This document shows positions 9,683 through 19,613 of a stretch of 64,000 bases of DNA, piece by piece. A program made the translations under genes and the position numbers. This DNA is from Isochrysis galbana (lineage: Eukaryota > Haptophyta > Isochrysidales > Isochrysidaceae): positions 6,719,592 to 6,783,591 of the forward strand of contig CM030935.1 of assembly GCA_018136815.1 (NCBI GenBank). The letters are read 5' to 3'. The notes below the pieces were generated by a model that had not been told where the DNA came from, made no database searches, and saw only the letters and a list, made by a program, of their open reading frames with translations. Each line of letters begins with the position of its first letter. The first letter of the stretch is position 1.

Positions 9683-10550
9683 CCGCCGCCGCCTCCTCCT
9701 CCTCCTCCTCTTTTGACTCTTGCTGCGAAGGTTGGAGAGGGTGCGGGGAGAGCGGGGAAGGAGGCCGTTGAGAGAGGGGAGATCGAGAGGGTGGGATAGG
9801 CAAGGTTGAGGAGGGTAAAATAGAGGGAGAAAGGAGGAGAAGAGAGAGAGAGAGAGGGAAGCGAGACGCAGCCAATGAAGGAGAAGAGAAGCGAAGAGTG
9901 GGAGAGGAGAAGAGAAGAGTTAGTGAAGAGAGGAGAGAAGAGAGAGGTGATTTGGCCCTTTGGGGGGGGGGAGATCGGGGAGAACGGGTGGCTTTCTCCG
10001 GGGGTGGTTGTGGAGAGGAAGGGGAGACACTGTGATCTTTTGCCCGGGGTTACTCAATTTTTGAGGGGAATGACGGGAAGAGAGAACGAGGAGAGGAGAG
10101 AGGGACCGGGGGGACGGGGGCGGGGCGGGGCCCCCCTGACTGACAGCGACGTCGACATGATCCTTCCTCTCTCGCCTCCCCTCCAGGCACAGAAGCAGGG
10201 AAGAGGGAGAGCCCTGCACTGTGGCGATGTAGGGGGGTGTGCCCACCACTCACGGGGAGTTTTCTTTTTTTGTTCAAGTGAAAACCCACATTGAAGGTGG
10301 CGGACGTCGCTGCCGGCTTGCTCCAGAACCTGCCGGTGGTGCGGCGGCGCACCACCCTGGTCAGATGCCGCGATCAGGTGCGGAGCCTCCCCATACGATC
10401 CAAGCACACCGCCGGGCGCGATCCACCGCCCGGCCGCGCCGCCCACAGCCTCCACAGCACCGCCTCGCACTCACTCTCGCACACGCTCACGAGGGGGTGG
10501 GTGAGAGCGATGCAAAGCGGCGGCGCGCGAATTTTCTGGGTGCACGGGTG
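9683..10550. other. Purine-rich upstream region and unassigned sequence
   Basis: Bases 9683-10120 are G/A-rich on the plus strand (pyrimidine-rich on the ABCG strand) and probably hold its leader and promoter. Bases 10130-10550 are GC-rich with several open frames but no recognisable domain. Confidence 0.4.
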
Positions 10551-10654
10551 GGTATACAGGCATAGGCAAAAAAAAAATCTTCTTAAAAATCTCCGCTACA
10601 CGTGCGACATGAGGCAGTGTGCTTGTGGACCTCCCTACCGCCCACCCTTAACCC

Positions 10655-11444
10655 CTAACAACCCCCTTCCCCTTCCCCAGTTCCCTCTTTAGCGGAGAAG
10701 CTGGTTCCGGGGAGACCGCGCGCGCTGCTTCGGCCAGGGGTTGGAGAGAAGGGGGGTTCTGCGCCTTGTGATGCTTTCTCGCTAAAGAGCCACACGTAAT
10801 ACTTCCGCAATGAAGCTAAGATGGCGGAATCCTCGGTAGCTATATTATCTTCCTCTAGGGTTGGTTGTGGGTCCTCCCATCTCACCCCTGCACCCCTGCA
10901 TACATCGCTGGGATGTCTCCATTAGCATGTCTAGCTAGGCGTGAATCTTCTAAAAATTGCTTGGTGACAAGCTCTTCCGCCCTTATGATCTTTTCCGCTA
11001 GAGGCGGGGCCGGTGAGAACGTACGCCTTTTATCTACTACTTTACGATTAAGTTCAGCTATGGAGTCTAGTCGGGCTACGTTGGGGATTGCCGGATTGCC
11101 GCCATCTGGGCTTTCCTAGCATCCGCTACCGCGTCAACTTCCATTCGGGCGTACGTTCGTCGTCTGCGAAGCTCCACCGCTTTCGCGAGGAGAATCGAGG
11201 ATACTTTCCTTCTAGATTCCGTCCACATCAAGAGTTTGCCCCTAGCGTCTTCTCCCGGGGGGGCCGTATATAGTCGTCTCCAGAGGAGGTTAATCATCTC
11301 TCGCGTATCCGGGTCTTCCAACACCTCCAGCGGTATCTTGGCTTCTATCTCCGTCGCCCGTCTAGGCGTAGGCGGGGCTATTGCGAACGTCGCAACCACC
11401 GGGTGGTGGTGGTGATCCGATGCCGCCATGTCCAAGGTAGACAC
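10655..11444 (-). pseudogene. ORF1-like protein of the LINE, frameshifted
   Basis: The minus frame 11444-11076 starts MSTLDMAASDHHHH and encodes a charged helical segment (EDPDTREMINLLWRRLYT, RRRRTYARMEVDAVADAR), then stops. The next frame continues without stops as NPAIPNVARLDSIAELNRK...EELVTKQFLEDSRLARHANGD and on to ~10655. One base of shift near 11090-11110 would join them. Basic helical content fits a nucleic-acid-binding ORF1/Gag-like protein, but no named domain is visible. Confidence 0.5.
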
Positions 11445-11640
11445 GAGGGACTACAACACAGAGACTCCAAAAAAAGTTGCCGACACACGGTCACACACGA
11501 ACTACCCCAAACAGGGCGAAAACTAACCATACCCAGGACGGACTGCCGAGCGTCGGTACCAAGGCAACTTATCGACGCACAGACGTGCGACAGAGAAGTC
11601 GGAATAGCGAAGGCAGACCTCGCTGGGGAGCTACCACCGA

Positions 11641-11705
11641 TACACGAAGAGAAGACAGAAGACTACAACCGATGCACGAAGAGAAGACAGAAGACAGTCA
11701 GGGAA
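11641..11705 (+). repeat. Two direct ~32-bp repeats
   Basis: Two adjacent units share CACGAAGAGAAGACAGAAGAC (with CGATACACG or CGATGCACG before it). They lie inside the 5' part of the deleted LINE. Confidence 0.6.
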
Positions 11706-11907
11706 CGTTTGATGACACCGAAAGAAAGTAAGAGAAGGGGTGGAATGTCGCAATGTCGCCGACGAGACCTTGAGGCTTAAAATAACCCACAGGTTAGAAG
11801 TAAAAGTCTGTCATCGTATGGAATACGACATGGGAGAGGGGAGCGGTCGGCGCGCGCTCCATCGCTAAAACTATAACAATAGTTTTATCGGTATAAAGGC
11901 ATAGGCA

Positions 11908-12623
11908 CAGGCTGTCGGCAGCCCGACACGGCGCTGCATCGGGCGGGAATCAAATGCCGAATGTAGCTTAGATATAAAGGAACCGATCCCCCCGCGGGCG
12001 CGAGCGCCAATTCTTTACGGGTAGAGCGTGAGTGCGCTTGACGGAGGGGGGGAGAGGGGGGGCGAATCGCACCATTTCTTGGCGAAGATTTTCGTAGCGT
12101 CAGGTAGCCCCCCCGGGAGGTTTTTTATTGGGCATCGCGCCACGGTCAAAAAATGCAGCCCAACCCTTACTAGTAGTTAAAAAGCCCCTGTTTGACCGCC
12201 CTATGGCTCGCTCCCAAAAACCAAAACAACGATGGGTGCGAAGGACGAGGGGGGGCGGCGGGGCGGAGGGGGGGGGGGGCGGGGGGCGGGGAAATATACT
12301 TGTGTAGCCAGGAATATTCGAGTTTTGTTTGTGCAAGCTTTCCACCCAGCTTTGGTGGAACCTTAGATCCGACCAGCACTTGGACAAGCTTTTGGCCAAG
12401 CTTTGGTGTAAAAATCAACCAGCTCTCCAATCAAGCTATCCAGGACTTTGAGCAAGCTTTCTGTAAGGGCTTTAGCCTTGAAGGTTGCTAGGGGAGCGGG
12501 GCGCGCTCCATGACCTTATCAGTTTACCGATAGTTGGTGTCGAGGAGGGACTATGGCGAAAGTGGTAGCCGAATCTCAAAAGAAATGTCAAAGATAGATG
12601 CACAGCGCAAACCCCGACTAGCC
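11908..12623. other. Intergenic: G-run and CAAGCTTT cluster
   Basis: No gene is seen. Bases 12248-12290 are almost pure G. Bases 12330-12460 hold several AAGCTTT/AAGCTAT motifs (GCAAGCTTTCC, CAAGCTTTTGG, CAAGCTTTGG, CAAGCTTTCTG), a clustered short-motif pattern like the subterminal repeats of the hAT-like elements here. I found no terminal inverted repeat or duplication for it. Confidence 0.4.
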
Positions 12624-15000
12624 TCAGCTTGGGAGCTCAATTTCGTCGTCAAAATCCTCTAAGTCGGAGCCCGCCATTGCACCCAGCGCATCGCTAATCT
12701 CCTGAGCGACCGTGGGCCCCTCTACCACATCCGCTCTCTTAGGAGCCTCCTCCGATCCCAAATCTTGTCCTTGCACCTCTGATTGTGTCGCGACCTCGCC
12801 CGCCACCACAACATCGTGCGAATCCATGCCGGGCGGTATATTTGCACCTGCATAGGGTGCATCCTCCACACCTTGCTCGGCGACCAACAGCGGATCTTCA
12901 CCTCCCGGTGGCAAATTGAAGTTGTCTCCCGTGGCCGCTGCCTTCCCTTTCAGCATGTCCAACCCATTCGTCCCTACGTCGATGAGTTTAGCCTCTCTCG
13001 CCTTGACTTCAAAGGTGCCCGCCGACTTCTCTCTATACGCCTTGTGTGCTCTGTTGGGAGCATCTCCATGCGTGTTCTTGCCCTCCGGCGAGGAAGCGGC
13101 TCCTCTAGAATCATCGGTTACAGGCTCGTCTTCTGTGGAGGCCACGGGCAACGCAGATGGCGAGCCTAGTCGCACTCTGTCCTCTTCTGGACATGTCGCG
13201 GGAGAATTTTCCTTGCTATGTGACCCGTCTATCGCGTTCTCGCCACCCTCTAGATCCGTTGCCACGTTCGGCACATCTTCGTTGTACTCGGGCTCGGGCG
13301 GCGAAACGGCCGATGCCTCAAATACCGTCCGGTCCGACTCCATGATTGTCTTCTTAGAAGCATCTGAGGCCTCCACACGGCTACTGCTTGCGTTGCGTTC
13401 GACTCCGGCCGCGTTGGTGCCTTTGGCGGCGGCAAGCGCATACCCCGCCTTGACCTCCTCCGCTGGCGACTTCACAGGTGAGACAGCCGACGTGGTGGAG
13501 AGTTTGCCGTGCGAACCTGGCTCGCACATTCCATTGCTACCAGATTTGGACGCCTTGGGAGCCACAGAGGACCGTGGCGGTCCTCCCTTGTGGCTAGCCG
13601 ACCTAGTTGCAACGCGTGCGGCGGACTTCCCTTCGGCCTGCTTGTCGGCCCCTGTAGCGAGGCCCTCGACCGGCGCTATTTCTGGGGAAGAAGCGCCGGT
13701 CTTGGTTACTGCAGGCCGAGAGCGAGACGTGAGCGGCAAAGTTCGCACTGTCTTGGGGTGAAGCACCGGCTTCGGCCGCAGCTGAGGCGGCCGTTTGGGG
13801 GCAGCAACAGTTTCGCGTATGAGCCGAGGCAGCTCGCGGTACTCGATTTTGCCCGTGCCGGCCGGGTCAACGGACTCGAAGGTAGCCTCAATCTCGCGCT
13901 TGCTCGCCTCAAAGCCGAACGAGATGAGCGCTCGTAGGAAGGAGGGGCGATCGGCTAAGCCCGTGGATTCAGTGTCCGCGGTTTCAAAGGCTTGAAGCAA
14001 CGAGGCCGCCTGCTCCTCCGAGGCGAGGGCGTCAGAAAGTTGCTTCGAGAGCGCAACGCGGACCTCTGGCTTGTTGCGCCGCGTGGAACCGCGCGCCGCG
14101 GCGACTTGTCTTTGGCGCAGCTGCGTCACGGCAGGGCTGCTCCTCGTCTCGCCTGGCGTCGCCAAAGACGAGATCTCTGGATCGACCAGGTCCGCCGTTG
14201 TATGGCTGGCCGTGGGTGAGCGGTGGCGGCGCTGAGCGCGGCCCCGCGCGGCGACGAGCTTGGTGAGCTCAGCAGCAGCCTCCGCGTACTGCTCTTTCAG
14301 TGTGGCCACCTTAGTCTTCAGGAATTCGGTCTGTTCCTCACGCTCACGGAGACGGGTGTCCGCATCCATCACATACTGTGCGAGCGCCGACGCGTGCTCA
14401 TTGGCATTGACGTCGGCGTAGCCCACGCCGTGCTGCGCAAGGAAGCCGCCAAGCGCCGCACGGACGCGCAGCACACGGCGGAGCTTGCGTGCGATCTCGC
14501 GCTCGGCAACCATGCGCGAAGCGTTTTCTGACGCGATAGCCGCCTTCAATGCTCCCATCTTGGCCTCCACCTTCCGAGCCGACTCGGAGGGTGCCGAGCG
14601 AGCAGCAAGCTCCGAAAGCTCAGCCGTCGAACGGGCTGCCTCGTCCACGAGAGCTTTGACCTCTGCGCGAACCGATCGAAGCTTGCGCTGGGCGTGGCGA
14701 CGCTCGTTTTGGAGCTTCTCGATGTGAAAGCGCGTCTACAGTCAGCACGTGATGGGGAACGAGTCAGCAAAAGGCTTTGACCTGTGCAAAGGGCGGGACG
14801 TGTGCAGAACGAGCGAGAGCTTTACTTCTTCCCCTAGCATACTGGCCGACCGTGATGCGCACACCTCGTCGTGAGCAGGCGCCTGCACTTCGAGCTCCGC
14901 ATTCTCAGCCTTGAGCCGCTTGATCTCCTCCTTGATGCCCCTCAACTCCTCCTCTGTAACGTCTACAGCGGGGCCAGTCCTGTGCCGGGTGGGCATCATG
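12624..15000 (-). CDS. Coiled-coil protein with EF-hand-like pair (5' end in gap)
   Basis: Exon 2 spans 14735-12624 (704 codons with stop) after acceptor CTGACTGTAG. An upstream exon ends at 14865 with donor GAG|GTGTGC, in matching phase, and runs into the N gap at 15001. The N-terminal part is coiled coil (EELRGIKEEIKRLKAENAEL, then TRFHIEKLQNERRHAQRKL). A pair of EF-hand-like helix-loop-helix units follows (LLQAFETADTESTGL and TFESVDPAGTGKIEYRELPR). Only the second loop keeps most ligands (D, T, G, I, E), so calcium binding is doubtful. The remaining ~350 residues are low-complexity, acidic and Ser/Ala-rich. The layout suggests a cytoskeletal or centrosomal scaffold, but I do not recognise a named family. 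Confidence 0.7.
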
Positions 15001-15100
15001 NNNNNNNNNNNNNNNNNNNNNNNNNNNNNNNNNNNNNNNNNNNNNNNNNNNNNNNNNNNNNNNNNNNNNNNNNNNNNNNNNNNNNNNNNNNNNNNNNNNN
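15001..15100. other. Assembly gap (100 N)
   Basis: One hundred N bases hide the 5' exons of both flanking genes, the coiled-coil gene on minus and NTF2 on plus. The real distance is unknown. Confidence 0.99.
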
Positions 15101-15515
15101 ATGACCAAGCTCACAACGTTGAAGTTCAACACTGTACAGCACCAGGCGAGCAAGCCGAATTAGCCTTTCGCGCGTGAGTGGACGACGCAACGCGGCGTGG
15201 TATGAGCTCGTCTGGTGTTTGTGTCTTGTGTAGGTGTCGACGCTCGACTCACAGCCGACGCCGAGCGGTGGTATCATCTGCTTTGTAACGGGCAAGCTTA
15301 TCGTGGACGGCGATGCCAACCCGCTAATGTGAGCAGCCCGCACGGCACGGCTTGGTCGATGGCGGCCTGCACCTTCGCCTGCTGTGCACAGTGTCACTCA
15401 CTTGCCGCTGCCGCTCACTCCCACCTTCAGGTTCGGCCAGACATTCCAGCTCATGCCGACGCCACAGGGCTCATGGTACATCCACAACGACCTATTCCGG
15501 CTCAACTATGCTTAA
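15101..15515 (+). CDS. NTF2: Nuclear transport factor 2 (NTF2), C-terminal exons
   Basis: Three exons, 15101-15145, 15234-15328 and 15431-15515, encode the last 74 residues. The peptide runs KLTTLKFNTVQHQ, then VSTLDSQPTPSGGIICFVTG, then FGQTFQLMPTPQGSWYIHND, ending FRLNYA. This is the second half of the NTF2 fold, and the TLDSQP and TFxLxP motifs are diagnostic. NTF2 carries RanGDP back into the nucleus by binding Ran and FxFG nucleoporins. Intron 2 is GT-AG (GTGAGC...CTTCAG). Intron 1 fits only with a GC donor (CAG|GCGAGC...TGTGTAG), a GC-AG intron. The N-terminal exons lie in the gap. A possible divergent promoter with the coiled-coil gene is hidden there. Confidence 0.9.
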
Positions 15516-16494
15516 GCATGCGTGCCATGCGCAGGCATGCTCCGAGCCTGATTGGGAGGCTCCCCAGATGTTTGCAACATGGCGTCGGTGTTACGCACAA
15601 TTGACGAGTATTAGATTAGGGTCGACAGGCCTTGTCCAGGCTGTTGGCTCTCCTTCTAGGCGCGATTTGGACGCTCGGGTCCCATCAATGTCCTGAAAGA
15701 GGAGCGGGTCAACAGACCGGCCATGGCGCGCCAGACTGGAACGAACAAAAATAGTTTATTGCGGGTAGCTGGCGCATACTCTGCACCGCACGAGCGGCGC
15801 GAGTCATCTCCGATGGAATGCTCGAGATATCTCATGCGGACGACCTGAGCACAACGCCATGCTACCGCACTCTATGGCGTGCTACGATACCTACTAGACA
15901 TGCTGCTCGTCCGACGTAGGCTGAGTCGAGCACGCGCAAGCAAAGGCGTTGAGGCGGTCCCGTCGCAGTCAGTTGCGCAGGCGACGGCGGACGGATGCCA
16001 GGGGTACAGGTAGACAAGACTTGGGTGGTGGTGGCTACAGACCGCCACCGCGAATGAGCATAGGTGCAGATTCACGGGCTCCAACACCGATGCGCCGTGT
16101 GCATCCAGAGAGGCAGTCACTGAGCTTGAGCAGGATCCATGAGCAGCCTTCCCTGCGGAGACAGCCAATAAGGCACTCCGCGCGAAACGTGCCTACTGAG
16201 TCCCTCATCGGCCGATGGAGTATCGTGGTTTGCCCCACGTCATTGCCTTTGCTCTTGCTCTTACCACTGCATCTCAAAAAAGTCATACTATGAGTGTTTA
16301 AAAACTCTTGTCCCCCCCGACTACTGAGCCGCTTGCAGAGACGCCTAGACGCTACGCAAGCAATTATTAGCTACTAGCGCGCCCAAGTGCTCACCTATCA
16401 CCTACTGTGATTTTACTCATTTTTATGGGTCGCTCTGCGACAACGCGGATGGCCCAAAGCGATGCGTAACAAGAGACCGCGCAAACAATTAAAC
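15516..16494. other. Intergenic, nothing recognised
   Basis: I see no supported gene in about 1 kb downstream of NTF2. The open frames on both strands lack recognisable motifs or consistent coding signal. Confidence 0.4.
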
Positions 16495-16545
16495 CTTTTA
16501 ATAGTCTCACCGCGCACGCAGCCGTGGACCCTCTACTCTCTACTC
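16495..16545 (-). mobile_element. SINE-like family, 3' end of B half (fragment)
   Basis: The reverse complement of the B-half end: the minus strand carries GTGCGGTGAGACTATTAAAAGG. It lies directly upstream of the AT-rich hydroxylase gene. Confidence 0.5.
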
Positions 16546-16751
16546 ACGTAGGAAGAGGATGCAAGTTGAGGTTCCCTTTTTTTAGCCCCCTGCATTGCCT
16601 TTTTCTACACCTTATACAATTTACCCCCCCCAAAATGTGTCCCTATATTCAAACACCTATGGGTCCAATTGTTGCAGACGGGTCGCTGCTTGTCAGGGGA
16701 CGAGGGAGTCGGCCGCGCGGATTAATTTCGAAAAATAAAGAAGTCATCTTT

Positions 16752-17435
16752 ATGTTTATCATTGTAATATTATCTACGCTATTTCTAGGCGGGAAGCATT
16801 GCGTGAAGCATTACTTTGGATGTCGTCAGCGGTTTTACCCGAACCCCTACAAAGTCTTTCCGCATCTTGAGATGCTCGCAAACAACTTTGAACTCATTGA
16901 AAGAGAGTTTCTTGGCAGTGAGTACAAAATTTATGATTGGCCAGAAGAATATCTTTACACAAAAGAAGAGGGTCATGATTGGAAGGTAGTTCCACTCTAT
17001 GGCTTTGGAGTTGGAGTTTGGAACGCAGAGTACTCGACAACATTTCCAAAGACAATTGAATTAATCAGAAGCATTCCAGGGCTTCGAACTGCGATTTTTA
17101 GCAAACTCGGTCCTAGAACTGAACTAAACAAACATCGCGGATGGAGCGGATTAGCCAATGAAGCTCTTCGTTGTCATATGGGCATTGTTATTCCAGATCC
17201 CGAAACAAAAGGTAGAAGTGGGGTTGCAGTCGAGGATGAATTTCGCCAGATTACAAAGGGAGAGTGGATTGTGTTCGATGACAGCAAAGAACATATTGGC
17301 GTCAACGATACTGACGAGAATAGGGTCGTTTTGCTTCTTGACATAGAAAGACCATGGTGGGTAAAGAAAGGAGAAAGTAAAATACAAGATACTCCGGAGT
17401 TGTTAGATTTTGTCGCCAAATTTACTAGAGTCTAG
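16752..17435 (+). CDS. Aspartyl/asparaginyl beta-hydroxylase-like dioxygenase, AT-rich
   Basis: From ATG 16752 the product is 227 residues. The frame is open to 16524, but the upstream part is unlike coding sequence. It starts with a hydrophobic anchor (MFIIVILSTLFLGG). The AspH-type double-stranded beta-helix spans ~95-205: TAIFSKLGPRTELNKHRGWS, RCHMGIVIP, EWIVFDDSKEH and ENRVVLLLDIERPWW. By family knowledge H142 and H181 would bind iron and R191 would bind 2-oxoglutarate, with FDDSxEH as signature. AspH enzymes hydroxylate Asp or Asn in secreted or membrane proteins, and short membrane-anchored forms occur in bacteria, algae and large DNA viruses. The gene is strikingly AT-rich in codon choice (AAA, GAA, ATT, TTT) compared with its GC-rich neighbours, suggesting recent transfer. 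It has a single exon. Confidence 0.8.
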   Translation: MFIIVILSTLFLGGKHCVKHYFGCRQRFYPNPYKVFPHLEMLANNFELIEREFLGSEYKIYDWPEEYLYTKEEGHDWKVVPLYGFGVGVWNAEYSTTFPKTIELIRSIPGLRTAIFSKLGPRTELNKHRGWSGLANEALRCHMGIVIPDPETKGRSGVAVEDEFRQITKGEWIVFDDSKEHIGVNDTDENRVVLLLDIERPWWVKKGESKIQDTPELLDFVAKFTRV

Positions 17436-17699
17436 CGGATCCATAATGTATTAGCTTACGTGATTCAATAATTGATACGCATACTATCGACAAGCGCATT
17501 TGGTTAGCAGAGCGTTCAAGCTAAGATCATCATGTGCCGTAGACAGTGAAACGTGAAACTGATTGACCACGTGAGAAGGTGCATTGGCAACTTTGGCCTT
17601 GATGCTTTCCCCATTGGGAGTCCCAATTCTAGGGTTGGGACTCCCTCCCCCCGCCGCACCCCGCCCCCTCCGGCGAATCCCCGCCCACCCCCCCCTCTT
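17436..17699. other. Intergenic, nothing recognised
   Basis: Short flank between the hydroxylase gene and the minisatellite. It contains a C-rich stretch from ~17640. Confidence 0.35.
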
Positions 17700-17945
17700 C
17701 TTCCCAGGGGGGAGGGGAAGAAGGTACAAGGTACGGCGCAGGGGGGGAGGGGAAGAAGAGAGGGGGATGGGCGGGGTACGCCGCAGGGGAGGGGAAGAAG
17801 AGAGGGGGATGGGCGGGGTACGGCGCAGGGGGGGGAGGGGAAGAAGAGAGGGGGATGGGCGGGGTACGGCGCAGGGGGAGGGGAAGAAGAGAGGGGGATG
17901 GGCGGGGTACGGCGCAGGGGGAGGGGAAGAAGAGAGGGGGGGCCC
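17700..17945 (+). repeat. Minisatellite, ~44-46-bp unit, about five copies
   Basis: The motif GAAGAAGAGAGGGGGATGGG followed by CGGGGTACGGCGCA and a G run repeats head to tail. Units differ mainly in G-run length and one CGGCG/CGCCG change. Long open frames across it are a by-product of the repeat. Confidence 0.85.
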
Positions 17946-17999
17946 CACGCTGCACCTGTCTGCCTGTCGAACAGGGGGGGGGAGGGGTTGGAGCAATGG

Positions 18000-18195
18000 G
18001 CTGGCCACGCCGGGCCAAGATGGGCGAATCAGGCGAGCCTGTCAGTGGGGGAGAGGGTCAGCAGGGCAGTGGCCTCCTGGCAAGCCATCAGGCGTGCCAG
18101 GAGGATGGGTGGTTCCTCCCCCATGGCAGGGGTGGAGTGGAGAGAGGGGGGGGCTCGTGCCCCCCCATGGGCGAGCTAAGTATAAACTTAGCTGA
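18000..18195 (-). mobile_element. SINE-like family, A half (reverse)
   Basis: On the minus strand it reads AGTTTATACTTAGCTCGCCC, then a GGGGG...CACGAGCCCCC inverted block, CCATGGGGGAGGAACCACCC and TGGCTTGCCAGGAGG, as at 1370-1500 and 30684-30800. Confidence 0.65.
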
Positions 18196-18519
18196 GAAAC
18201 TGCGCAAACAGGCCAGAAATTGCTCTAGATGCCTGCGGGCCTCCGTTAGCGCGGGGGCCATCTGATGAGTGGAGAGGAGGCCATCTTGATCACCTTGCGC
18301 AAGTTCAGGCACGCAGGTGAGATAGATGCTGTCTCACCTGCCGCATCGTCAAGCAATGCGCACTCCTTTTTCTCACATGCACATGCTCACTCCTAAGCCT
18401 AAGCTTGTGAACATGTTAGCCTAATATCTAGATATTAGGTATCTACTTGGCAAATCTCACTATTAGTATCTAGTATGTTAGCCGATGTGCACTATTAGTA
18501 TCTAATAAGTTAGCCGTGG
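18196..18519. other. Intergenic with a perfect hairpin and short tandem units
   Basis: GCAGGTGAGA and TCTCACCTGC form a perfect 10-bp stem around a ~9-base loop at about 18313-18342. Bases 18440-18515 hold two or three copies of an ATTAGTATCTA...GTTAGCCG unit. No gene is seen. Confidence 0.5.
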
Positions 18520-19395
18520 CCGCCAGATAGGGACAGGGCAGAGTTTCGTTTGAAACCTGCCCAAATTTCGTTCGATATTTCGCCAATATTTCGCGTTTCC
18601 CCACCCAAATTTCGACAATATTTTGCGTTGAACATGTGGAGTTGCGCTCACGTGTACACGTGTACTCGTGTACTTACGCCGATCGACGATCGACGATACG
18701 CTGCATGCTATATATATATAGTGTTAGTGTCAACTATTATAATTAATATGAAGTGTTAGTGTTTATGTTAAGTTTAAGTATTAATTAAGATGTGAGATAT
18801 CTATTATCTATTATAACGACATACATTACTCTGATTCAGTAATTTACGCTCTGATAAACAAACTACAAGACTACAAGCCACGAGTCAGACCTCACTTGTC
18901 ATCATTCAGCACGTGTCACGTTGGTGGTACCAGAGCATCAATGCTCAATGCGCACACTAGAGCTTATCGGACAACGAATTCATTCGCACGCCTCCAAGCA
19001 TGCACTTCAATAACAAAAACACGCGCTCACACGACGCGGAAGTTAGGTGACAAAGCAAAAGAAATACGGACACCTCGCGACCAAGCTGGAAGTTGAGAGT
19101 GGTTTGCCCTCCACTAGCCACCAACTCCAACTCATGAGGGAGGAAACGTGAAAAGCCGCGGTTTTGTCGCGCGTCACGCGTCGGGAATTTCGCGCCAGTC
19201 ATTCCCGACCCCTCCCCCAAATAGTAGTATATTAATTGCCCATCGACCTCCTTCCCCCCCTTGGTATTGTGTCCATGTCCCTTAGACGGCCCCAAATTTC
19301 GCGAAATTTCGAACGAAATCGACGCTCGGAAAATGAGCCCAAATCCCAAATTTCGATAAAAATTTCCGAAATCCTGGCCCGTCCCTACCGCCAGA
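18520..19395. mobile_element. hAT-like DNA transposon 1, 860 bp, 8-bp target duplication
   Basis: Element 18528-19387 is bounded by perfect 8-bp direct repeats CCGCCAGA (18520-18527 and 19388-19395). Imperfect terminal inverted repeats are TAGGGACAGGGCAGAGTTTCG-like on the left and TAGGGACGGGCCAGGATTTC-like on the right (reverse complement). Both ends contain clustered ATTTCG motifs, as expected for subterminal transposase sites. An 8-bp duplication is the hAT hallmark, and a hAT dimerisation-domain remnant lies inside on the minus strand. The element is too short and broken to make transposase. Confidence 0.85.
18957..19100 (-). pseudogene. hAT transposase C-terminal dimerisation remnant
   Basis: The minus frame reads LTSASCERVFLLLKCMLGG then VRMNSLSDKL and stops. 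It matches the hAT C-terminal dimerisation pattern (PTSSASSERVFS...RxSLSxxxL). The rest of the transposase is missing. Confidence 0.7.
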
Positions 19396-19613
19396 CCTAC
19401 TATTAATGTATTAATAGCCCCCCACCCGACCGACCCCGACACGCTGTCGAAACTAGGCGCGGAGCTCGTCCGTGGTGGCGACGTCAAGTGGCTTCGAACC
19501 CCGGGGTGTGTGGGGCTCTGTGTGGGTCCTATGTCCTATGACTTTTTGTTGTCTCATATAGATGTACGTGCGTACGCGTACGCGATTGCAGGCGCTACTT
19601 ATCTACTTATACT

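Larger units (their letters stand above)
10551..11907 (-). mobile_element. Internally deleted LINE with 18-bp target duplication
   Basis: GGTATACAGGCATAGGCA at 10551-10568 and its one-mismatch copy (GGTATAAAGGCATAGGCA) at 11890-11907 bracket a 1,321-bp element. At the low-coordinate end is the LINE 3' tail shared with 2281, 4857 and 31060, ending in a run of T on the minus strand. The rest carries a frameshifted minus-strand ORF1-like protein but no reverse transcriptase. The bracketed unit therefore looks like a 5' region joined directly to the common 3' tail, mobilised in trans by a full LINE. Confidence 0.7.

Noticed and set aside
16524-16751. Extending the AspH-like protein to the first Met at 16524
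   Set aside because: This part overlaps a SINE-like fragment and T/C runs; the Met at 16752 starts directly at the hydrophobic anchor.
17553-18265. Open frames across the 44-46-bp minisatellite
   Set aside because: Gly/Arg/Glu-rich repeat translations without domain content.
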